Shown here: positions 15,433-22,761 of the stretch, in pieces | Layout: the number at the start of each line of letters is the position of its first letter | How positions within the stretch are numbered: the first letter of the stretch is position 1 | Assembly: GCF_012927405.1 (NCBI RefSeq) | Contig: NZ_JABBGM010000014.1 | Span: 38,719-102,718 of the forward strand | Direction: 5' to 3' | Length of the DNA: 64,000 bases | Source of the DNA: Novosphingobium olei | Lineage (GTDB): Bacteria; Pseudomonadota; Alphaproteobacteria; Sphingomonadales; Sphingomonadaceae | Program-made: the position numbers and the translations under genes | The notes under the pieces: model-generated | Database searches by the model: none | What the model saw: only the letters and a program-made list of their open reading frames with translations | What the model was told of the DNA's origin: nothing

Positions 15433-18400
15433 ATGTCCGGTTCCAGTCTTGCGCTTGCTTTCGATGTTCGTGCCGAACCGCTGGTGCTGGTTGCCGCCCG
15501 CGCGGTTGCCGCACGTCTCACCGCGATCCAGCGGGTTGATAGCGGTGTCCTCAATGCGATCATGGCGACGGCGTTTGGCGGCAGCGATGCCGAAGGGCGC
15601 TGGTCGGTGCGCGATGCCCATGTCGCGCTCGAACTGGGGCAGGTGCTGTGGCTGCGGGACAATCCCCGCCTTGATGTCGCGTCGCTCCCGATGGTCGTCG
15701 AAGGCCAGCTTGAGATCGCCGCGGGCCTGGTGCCGAACCAGACGGTGCGCAGTGAGGAGCAGATCGAGCTCCAGCAGTTTGCAACACCGCCACGCCTCGC
15801 CTGGCTTGCCACGAGGGCTGCGGGGCTGAAGCAGACGGACTGCGTGCTCGAACCTTCGGCGGGCACGGGCATGTTGGCGGTCTGGGCCGCAAAGGCGGGT
15901 GCGCGCCTTGTGCTCAACGAAATCTCGCCGCTTCGGCGCGAGTGCCTTGGGAGCGCCTTCCTTGATGCCACGATCAGCGGGCACGATGGCGAACTGATCG
16001 ATGATCTCCTCGATCCCGCGCTGCTGCCGTCGGTCGTGCTGATGAATCCGCCCTATTCACACGGGATCGAGCGCGGGCACGATGGCCAGACCGCAGCGCG
16101 CCATGTTCGCTCTGCATGGAAGCGACTGGCCTCCGGCGGGCGTCTGGTCGCGATCCTTCCTGAATGGTTCGACCTTCACCGTTCCATGCCGAGCCTGGGA
16201 ATGGACGCGACATTGCGGGCCGACCTTGGGGTTGATCGCGCCTTTGTCCGGCATGGCACCTCGATTTCAACGCGCCTTGTCGTGATCGACAAGGTCGCGG
16301 GGAAGGGCAGGCCCGTCATCGCCAGGACCGGCGATCTTGCCCGTCTCGCCGAACTGGTCGAGGCGATTGCGCCGCGCGAGAGCGCGGGGCCGGACCCGAC
16401 GATGCCGACGCGAACGCCGCTGCAATTGCCGATCTTGCCCAAAGCCGGTCGGACGGCGATTGCCCCACCACCGGCCCGCACCGCCGGGAAGGCGGGGGCA
16501 GCGCCCTGCGCATTCGAAGCCTTGAATGAACCCGCCCCGATCGCGGAGCAGGTTGGTCATTATCTACCCTACAGGCCGAGCCGTATCCGGATCGACGGCG
16601 CGGTCGAGCATCCGACGCCTCTGGTGGAATCGGTGGCGATGGGCTCGATCACCGCCCCGATTCCGACCGAGGTTCCGCAGCTGCCGGCAGGGCTGATCGA
16701 AAATGGAGGGCTTTCCGAAGCACAGGCCGAAACCCTGATCTATGCTGCCAGCGCCCATACGCGCGATCTGCCGGGCAAGTTTCGCCCCGAGGACAAGGGC
16801 TGCGCACTCGTATCCGATGCCGAGGGTTCGGCCTACCGCATGGGCTACTTTCTGGGCGATGGCACCGGTGCGGGGAAGGGGAGGCAGGTTGCCAGCGTCA
16901 TCCTCGACCGCTGGCTGCGGGGCGAGCGCAGGCACATCTGGGTGTCGAAGAACGAGGCACTGCTCGAGGATGCGCGGCGAGACTGGACCGCATTGGGGGG
17001 CCTTCCCATCGACATCCAGCCTCTGGGCACCTGGAAACTGGGCGCCCCGGTGGCGATGGGCGATGGCATTCTCTTCGTCACCTATCCGACGCTGCGATCA
17101 GGCCGGAACGATGCGACGCGACTTGATCAGATTCTCGCGTGGGCGGGTGAACATTTCTCCGGCGTGCTGGTCTTCGATGAAGCGCACGCCATGGCCAACG
17201 CGGCGGGTGGCGAAGGCTCGCGAGGCAAGGTCAAGGGATCGGAACAGGGCGTGGCCGGGGTTCGCCTGCAAAATCTCCTGCCGCGTGCCCGTGTGCTCTA
17301 TGCCTCGGCTACCGGCGCTTCGGACGTCAACAACCTCGCCTACGCGACAAGGCTCGGTCTGTGGGGACCAGAAACCGCGTTCGCCAACCGCGAGGCATTC
17401 GTCGCCGACATCCGCGAGGGCGGAATCGCGGCCATGGAACTTGTCGCGCGCGACCTGAAGGCACTGGGTCTCTACACCGCGCGCGCCCTTTCCTTCGCAG
17501 GCGTCGAGTATGAGATCCTCGAACATGCGCTGACGCCCGATCAGGTCGCTATCTACGACGTCTACGCTGATGCCTGGGCGGTGATCCATGCGAACCTGCG
17601 CGAAGCCCTCGAAGCGACACGCATCGTCGACAGCGACGGTGGGGGTACGCTGAACAGCGGGGCCAAGTCCGCCGCGCTCTCGATCTTTGAGGGGACCAAG
17701 CAGCGGTTCTTCGCGCAATTGCTCCTCTCCCTGAAGCTGCCCAGTCTGCTTCCCGCGATCGAGGCGGCGCTCGGTGCAGACCATGCCGTCGTCGTCCAGC
17801 TCGTCTCGACCTCCGAGGCCATGCTCGATCGGCGGCTCGCCGACCTGTCCGATGCCGAGCGCGAGGCGCTCGAGATCGACCTGTCACCGCGCGAAGCGGT
17901 TGTGCTGTATCTTGAGAAGAGCTTCCCGGTCCGACTGATGGCGGTGTTCACCGACGAGAACGGCAATCCTCGATCCGAGCCGATGATCGATGAACAGGGC
18001 AACCCCGTGTTGTGCCGGGCAGCGGTCGCGGCGCGCGATCGGATGATCGAGCAACTTTGTGCCCTTCCGCCGATCGCGCCGGCGCTCGATGCCCTCATCG
18101 AGCGGTTCGGCGTTGATGCTGTCGCCGAAGTGACCGGGCGCAGCAGGCGACTGATTGTCGGCGCAGACGGGCGGCAAAAGCTCCAGTCGCGCAGTCCGCG
18201 CGCCAACCTTGTCGAGACGAAGGCTTTCATGGAAGGCGACAAGCGTATCCTGGTCTTTTCCGATGCCGGGGGCACGGGCCGCAGTTATCACGCCGATCTT
18301 GCCGCGAAGAACCAGGCGCGGCGCGTGCACATCCTGCTCGAACCGGGCTGGCGTGCCGACGCAGCGATCCAGGGGTTGGGGCGAACCAATCGCACCAATC

Positions 18401-19671
18401 AGGCATCGGCCCCCTTGTTCCGCCCGGTCACGACCGATGTCCGCGGCGAGCGACGTTTCATCTCGACCATCGCCCGGCGTCTCGACAGTCTTGGCGCACT
18501 GACGCGCGGCCAGCGTCAGACCGGCGGTCAGAACCTGTTCGATCCGGCAGACAACCTCGAAAGCTCCTACGCAAAGGAGGCGCTGCATCGCTGGTTCGGC
18601 CTGCTGTTCCAGGGCAAGCTGGACGCCGTGTCACTGGGTCGGTTCCAGGAACTGACCGGTCTTGCCATCGAGAACCCGGATGGATCGCTCGCCGATGACC
18701 TTGCCCCGATCCAGCGCTGGCTCAACCGCATCCTGGCGCTGCCGATCGCCTTGCAGAACGCGATCTTTGACGAATTCCTGGGGCTGGTCGAAGCGCGGGT
18801 CGATGCCGCAAGGGCAGCTGGAACGCTGGACCTCGGTGTCGAGACGATCGCGGTCGAACGCTACGATATCATCTCGGACACACTCTTGCGCACCGATACG
18901 ATTTCCGGGGCGACCACCCATCTCCTCGAGCTCGAAATCGCGCGCGCCCTCAAACCGCTGCCGTTCGCACGTCTGGAGGGGCTTCATGCACTCGCTGATC
19001 CGCAGCACCGCCCGGTGCGCAATGCGCGGTGGGGCCGTATCGCACTTGTCGTGCCAGTACGTAGCCTGCTGACCGACGAAGGTGCGCGCATCGCCCGGTT
19101 CGAACTGATCCGGCCGCTCAAACGCACCTGGATGATCGCTGACGATCTTGCCGAGAGCAACTGGGAACCGGTCGATCATGAGACCTTACGCGAATGCTGG
19201 CAGGGCGAAGTCGACGAGGCTGCGGCATCACTCAGGGTGGAGCGGCTGCATCTCGCGACGGGCTTGCTGCTTCCGGTCTGGGGCAAGTTGCCCTCCGATC
19301 ATGTCCGCGTTTCGCGCATTGCGGCGCGTGACGGACGCTCGCTGCTCGGCCGTGAGGTTCCGGCAGCGCATGTGACCGCGCTGTGCCGTGCGCTTGGGCT
19401 GGGCGAGGGGGCAACCTTGGCACCGCACGTGATTGTCGAAGCCGTGCTTGCCACGGGCCGCGCGATGGAGGTCGCGAGCGTCGATCCGCTCACGCTCAAG
19501 CGCAGCCTCGTCAATGGTGCCCAGCGGCTTGAACTCACGGGATGGTCGGTTGCCCGGCTCGACTGGTACAAGGCGCAAGGCTGCTTTACCGAGATCATCC
19601 GCTTCCAGACCCGCCTTTTTGTACCGCTTGAAACCGCTTTGGACGTGGTTTCGGCGATCGGGCGCGGTTGA
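15433..19671 (+). CDS. Strawberry-notch-type protein: N6-methylase-like domain fused to SF2 helicase
   Basis: The 1412-residue protein starts with a Rossmann methyltransferase-like region: VLEPSAGTGMLAVWAAKAGA, then VVLMNPPYSHG with the N6-adenine-type NPPY near residue 205. A P-loop follows in GDGTGAGKGRQ (about 475) and a DEAH box in VLVFDEAHAMANA (about 581). The C-terminal helicase part holds FSDAGGTGRSYHADL and AIQGLGRTNRTNQ (about 940-990). This order matches the bacterial strawberry-notch family found on plasmids and phages. The function is unproven; DNA remodelling with modification during transfer is plausible. It follows the Toprim protein closely and probably shares its transcript. 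Confidence 0.9.
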   Translation: MSGSSLALAFDVRAEPLVLVAARAVAARLTAIQRVDSGVLNAIMATAFGGSDAEGRWSVRDAHVALELGQVLWLRDNPRLDVASLPMVVEGQLEIAAGLVPNQTVRSEEQIELQQFATPPRLAWLATRAAGLKQTDCVLEPSAGTGMLAVWAAKAGARLVLNEISPLRRECLGSAFLDATISGHDGELIDDLLDPALLPSVVLMNPPYSHGIERGHDGQTAARHVRSAWKRLASGGRLVAILPEWFDLHRSMPSLGMDATLRADLGVDRAFVRHGTSISTRLVVIDKVAGKGRPVIARTGDLARLAELVEAIAPRESAGPDPTMPTRTPLQLPILPKAGRTAIAPPPARTAGKAGAAPCAFEALNEPAPIAEQVGHYLPYRPSRIRIDGAVEHPTPLVESVAMGSITAPIPTEVPQLPAGLIENGGLSEAQAETLIYAASAHTRDLPGKFRPEDKGCALVSDAEGSAYRMGYFLGDGTGAGKGRQVASVILDRWLRGERRHIWVSKNEALLEDARRDWTALGGLPIDIQPLGTWKLGAPVAMGDGILFVTYPTLRSGRNDATRLDQILAWAGEHFSGVLVFDEAHAMANAAGGEGSRGKVKGSEQGVAGVRLQNLLPRARVLYASATGASDVNNLAYATRLGLWGPETAFANREAFVADIREGGIAAMELVARDLKALGLYTARALSFAGVEYEILEHALTPDQVAIYDVYADAWAVIHANLREALEATRIVDSDGGGTLNSGAKSAALSIFEGTKQRFFAQLLLSLKLPSLLPAIEAALGADHAVVVQLVSTSEAMLDRRLADLSDAEREALEIDLSPREAVVLYLEKSFPVRLMAVFTDENGNPRSEPMIDEQGNPVLCRAAVAARDRMIEQLCALPPIAPALDALIERFGVDAVAEVTGRSRRLIVGADGRQKLQSRSPRANLVETKAFMEGDKRILVFSDAGGTGRSYHADLAAKNQARRVHILLEPGWRADAAIQGLGRTNRTNQASAPLFRPVTTDVRGERRFISTIARRLDSLGALTRGQRQTGGQNLFDPADNLESSYAKEALHRWFGLLFQGKLDAVSLGRFQELTGLAIENPDGSLADDLAPIQRWLNRILALPIALQNAIFDEFLGLVEARVDAARAAGTLDLGVETIAVERYDIISDTLLRTDTISGATTHLLELEIARALKPLPFARLEGLHALADPQHRPVRNARWGRIALVVPVRSLLTDEGARIARFELIRPLKRTWMIADDLAESNWEPVDHETLRECWQGEVDEAAASLRVERLHLATGLLLPVWGKLPSDHVRVSRIAARDGRSLLGREVPAAHVTALCRALGLGEGATLAPHVIVEAVLATGRAMEVASVDPLTLKRSLVNGAQRLELTGWSVARLDWYKAQGCFTEIIRFQTRLFVPLETALDVVSAIGRG

Positions 19672-19875
19672 GCGGCTTGTCACGGTCATCTTTCTGACAT
19701 AGATTTCAAGTGCGTAGCCGGACACCGGCGCGCCGAGGCCTGAGAACCTCGCTTGAGAGACTTCTTCGTTCTGCTGCGAACCGCAGCCGGATTGCCGGTG
19801 CGTATGTCCAAGCCCTTCGGGGCCAAAGGTGTCGGCGCGTGCGCTTCAAGCACGTTCTCAGAATCCGGTTGTTCG

Positions 19876-19907
19876 CCGGAGCGCCTCGTCTTTGAGGGGC
19901 TCCGGCA
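19876..19907 (+). terminator. Terminator-like hairpin after the methylase/helicase gene
   Basis: GCCGGAGC (19876-19883) pairs with GCTCCGGC (19900-19907), with an inner CCTC/GAGG pairing, followed by ATTTTG. It lies about 205 bases after the long gene and 47 bases before the sigma factor, separating the two units. Confidence 0.6.
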
Positions 19908-19953
19908 TTTTGATGACGCGGACTATTGATCACGCCAACAGGCGGCGCCTGCG

Positions 19954-20490
19954 ATGAGCGAGGCGCCATTCCCCGTGCTTGTCCAACTTGACGCGATATC
20001 GGCGTCGCTGATCGACGAGATGTACCGGGCCGAGCGCCCGTCGCTTTTGCGGCGGATTGCGCGGCGCACCGGCCTCGATTCTGCCGAGGACATGATGCAC
20101 CAGGTCTTCGTCCGCCTCGCCGGGCGAGGCAGTGCCGTCGCGGAGATCGAGGCGCCTGCAGCGTTCCTTGCCGAAGCGGCACGCAATGCAGCCCGCGATC
20201 AGGCGCGCACGGCTCACCGACAGCACGCCGATAGCCATGTTCCGCTCCACCAGGTCGAAATCGCCGGGAGCGACCCCGTCCGTCATCTCGAAGCGCGCGA
20301 TCGCCTGCGGCGGCTTGAACGAGCGCTTGATCGTCTCAAGCCCATGACTAGGAATGTCTTTCTTGCCCGCCGGCTCGATGGTTATAGCTATGTCGAGATT
20401 GCCGAACGGACGGGGTTGAGCGTGCGCGCCGTGGAAAAGCAGATGAGCCGGGCGATCCAGCAACTGGCAAAGCACATGCGCGAGCCATGA
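19954..20490 (+). CDS. FecI-type ECF sigma factor
   Basis: The 178-residue protein has sigma region 2 (LLRRIARRTGLDSAEDMMHQVFVRLAG) and region 4 (LKPMTRNVFLARRLDGYSYVEIAERTGLSVRAVEKQMSRAIQQL), the region-4 sequence being typical of iron-transport FecI sigmas. It is translationally coupled to the FecR gene (ATGA overlap). Together with the STN-containing TonB receptor downstream it forms a cell-surface signalling set: ligand at the receptor, FecR in the inner membrane, sigma factor to promoters. In astexin-type loci the same trio accompanies the isopeptidase, so the ligand here is probably the lasso peptide (inference). Confidence 0.92.
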   Translation: MSEAPFPVLVQLDAISASLIDEMYRAERPSLLRRIARRTGLDSAEDMMHQVFVRLAGRGSAVAEIEAPAAFLAEAARNAARDQARTAHRQHADSHVPLHQVEIAGSDPVRHLEARDRLRRLERALDRLKPMTRNVFLARRLDGYSYVEIAERTGLSVRAVEKQMSRAIQQLAKHMREP

Positions 20491-21458
20491 CCAGCGCGGG
20501 CAAGGATACGATTCCGGATTCGATCCGGCAGCAAGCAGCCCAATGGCTGGCACGGCACGAAGGTGCCGAGCCTGGCAAGAGCGACCCGGCGTTCAAGGCG
20601 TGGCTGGCGCGCGATCTTCGACATCGCCTTGCCTATGCCGAGGTCGAGAGGACCTGGCGGGAAAGCCGGCTGCTGGCGAACACCGATATCGGACGTTCGC
20701 GCAGCCTTGTGCGCGCACCGTTCTATATGCGGCGCAGCACCCATGTCGTGGCGGTGACGCTGGCCGTGATGGTCACGGTGGGTTTGCTGTCGGTTCGCTT
20801 CGTCGGGGTGGGGCCCATGCTCGAAATCGGCGGCGCGGTCGAAGCACGATCCTATCAGACCGTGTCCGGCGAGATGCGCACCTGGCAGCTTGAGGACGGC
20901 AGCGCTTTGACGTTGGACGGCGCGAGCCGAGCGCAGGTGCAGATCGGTTCGGCCTTGCGCCGCATCGAACTGCAGGCGGGGCATGCGAGCATCCACGCAG
21001 GCCGCAACGATGTCCGGCCACTGGAAATCCATGTGCGGGACGTGTCGGTCCGAACGGACGATGCCGTGCTCGACGTGACCGTGGCCGGCGACGACGGCAG
21101 GATCGAGGTTGTGTCCGGTGCCGCCGAAGTGACCTTGCCTGGCGGAGAGACACGTCATCTGTCCGCGGGGCGAACCGTAACCACGCAAGCTGCAGTGGTA
21201 CGGACGACGGCCGTGGCGGAGCCTGTCCGATCGACGCTGTTGCCCGCCAGCGATCTGACTGTGGGTCAGGCAGTCGCGCAGCTTAATCGCCAGAACGCCA
21301 TGCAAATTCGCCTGGCGACACGCGACATCGCGGACATGCGGCTGTCGGGCGGTTTCAGGGGTGATGATCCTGAAGCCTTTGCGCGAACGGTTGCAGCAGT
21401 GAACGGACTTGCGGTCGTGCAGGTCGGGCAAGCGATTGACCTGCGTCCGCATTACTGA
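20487..21458 (+). CDS. FecR-type anti-sigma / sigma regulator
   Basis: This 323-residue protein shows the full FecR architecture. The cytoplasmic N-terminus is DUF4880-like (IRQQAAQWLARHEGAEPGKSDPAFKAWLARDLRHRLAYAEVERTW). One membrane span (VVAVTLAVMVTVGLLSVRFVG, about 90-110) is followed by the periplasmic FecR domain (SGEMRTWQLEDGSALTLDGASRAQV). The C-terminal STN-like DUF4974 region is LTVGQAVAQLNRQNAMQIRLA. It would hold the neighbouring sigma factor until the receptor signals. Its start overlaps the sigma stop. The two genes that should follow directly are separated from it by a toxin-antitoxin pair. Confidence 0.93.
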   Translation: MTSAGKDTIPDSIRQQAAQWLARHEGAEPGKSDPAFKAWLARDLRHRLAYAEVERTWRESRLLANTDIGRSRSLVRAPFYMRRSTHVVAVTLAVMVTVGLLSVRFVGVGPMLEIGGAVEARSYQTVSGEMRTWQLEDGSALTLDGASRAQVQIGSALRRIELQAGHASIHAGRNDVRPLEIHVRDVSVRTDDAVLDVTVAGDDGRIEVVSGAAEVTLPGGETRHLSAGRTVTTQAAVVRTTAVAEPVRSTLLPASDLTVGQAVAQLNRQNAMQIRLATRDIADMRLSGGFRGDDPEAFARTVAAVNGLAVVQVGQAIDLRPHY

Positions 21459-21538
21459 ATTCCACGGGTGTCACGTATACGCCTTCCAATCTTGTCGTAG
21501 CAAATTTGGTGGCATATATTGGGGCAAGGAGTGCACCC

Positions 21539-21889
21539 ATGCTTGCAGCGTTTCTTGATGATATTCGTGACGGCGACCTGATCGCCCCCAAGCGCATGGC
21601 AGACCGGCTGCGTCTTCCGCTGACGCGGCTTTCGAAGCTGGCGCATCTCAATCGCAATGTGATGACGAGCCGCCCGGAAAGCCCGGCTGTTCAGGAAAAG
21701 TTGGGGCAGATTGCCCGCATCATCGCCCGGGCAGCAGACTTGTCGGGTGAAGAAGGTCGCGCAATCATCTGGTTCAAGTACCAGCCGATTCCTGGATGGG
21801 GTAAGACCGCCGAGGAGCTGGTTGAGGAAGGTCATGCTGATGCGGTGCTCGAAGACCTCGAGCGCATGGCCGAAGGCGTCTATTCATGA
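21539..21889 (+). CDS. Xre/MbcA/ParS-type antitoxin (DUF2384)
   Basis: The ATG at 21539 follows AAGGAG and gives 116 residues. The N-terminal part (RMADRLRLPLTRLSKLAHLNRNVM) is the Xre-like DNA-binding portion. The C-terminal toxin-binding domain is LIRAADLSGEEGRAIIWFKYQPIPGWGKTAEELVEEGHADAVLEDLERMAEGVYS-like, with the GxxGxTAxELV.xG pattern of DUF2384. It pairs with the RES toxin gene 68 bases downstream, antitoxin first as usual. The pair sits inside the FecIR-receptor set. Confidence 0.88.
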   Translation: MLAAFLDDIRDGDLIAPKRMADRLRLPLTRLSKLAHLNRNVMTSRPESPAVQEKLGQIARIIARAADLSGEEGRAIIWFKYQPIPGWGKTAEELVEEGHADAVLEDLERMAEGVYS

Positions 21890-21957
21890 AGTTGTGGCTG
21901 CCTGTTTCACAACGAGGGCCCATTCTTGCTGAGTAAAGCTGCGGCTAACTTTCCTTC

Positions 21958-22470
21958 ATGAGCTATCCGATCTGCCATCTTTCTGTTCCGCTATGGCGCA
22001 TGCTGCCGATACCCCACCAACGCACGCCGTTATCGGGTGAGGGCGCAAGGCTCTATGGTGGGCGTTGGAATCCGCGCGGAACTCCTGCGCTCTATCTGGC
22101 GACCGATCACGCAACGGCCGTGGCTGAATTCTATCAGGGCCTGCCCAAACCTGGTACTCTTGCACCTTACCACGTCAACGCATCGCGCATCGCCGATCTT
22201 ACTGACGGCCGGGGTGGCCCCTTCGATTCAGTGGTTGCTCAAGCGCTAGAAACGTCATGGAAGGCGCTGGCACAAACATCTCGTAATCCTCCGCCAAGTT
22301 GGCAGCTTGCTGTTGAACTCATCGCCGACGGGATAGAAGGAGCGCTCGTGCCATCTGTGCAGAACCGTGGCGGGTGCAGTCTGGTACTTTGGCGTTGGCA
22401 CGATGCTGCTCTCGGCTCCGGCGAAGGGGCCGCGCTTATCCTTCTAGATCCCGAGCGCTCGCTGAGTTGA
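21958..22470 (+). CDS. RES-domain toxin
   Basis: The 170-residue RES protein carries the residues that name the family: an Arg in PLWRM, GARLYGGRWNPRGTPALYLATDHATAVAEFYQ (R-x-Y-x2-RWNP-x-YL-x-A-x3-E), and a Ser in the C-terminal half. RES toxins of ParST and MbcTA type degrade NAD+ or ADP-ribosylate targets and are held by Xre/DUF2384 antitoxins, present here just upstream. The key Arg, Tyr and Glu positions are intact, so it should be functional. Confidence 0.9.
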   Translation: MSYPICHLSVPLWRMLPIPHQRTPLSGEGARLYGGRWNPRGTPALYLATDHATAVAEFYQGLPKPGTLAPYHVNASRIADLTDGRGGPFDSVVAQALETSWKALAQTSRNPPPSWQLAVELIADGIEGALVPSVQNRGGCSLVLWRWHDAALGSGEGAALILLDPERSLS

Positions 22471-22761
22471 GCCTGTTCTTCGAGCGGATTGCGCAGTCTC
22501 GGCAAGACATTCTCTCCGGGCCAGAACTTCGGAAATTTCCCGCTATGACCTACCAGAAGAGGGGAGGGGGCGAGGGAAGAGGTGCGAGATGAACGGACCC
22601 GGTTGTGCAGCATAGAGCTCCGGCTCGGCTGACGGGGTCAGCACCCCGCGCTCCGCTACGGCGAGCGTGATCGCGCCCATCAAAAATTTCTGTCGGGTGA
22701 TTGCGACCGCCGGCGTCTCCACCGCCATGAGCGCTCATTCGGGCGCCAGGGAGGCAAGACC

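Noticed and set aside
22543..22728. Short minus-strand frame upstream of the TonB receptor (MAVETPAVAITRQKFLMGAI...)
   Set aside because: It has a plausible hydrophobic start, but no ribosome site, no family match and it lies in the receptor promoter region.
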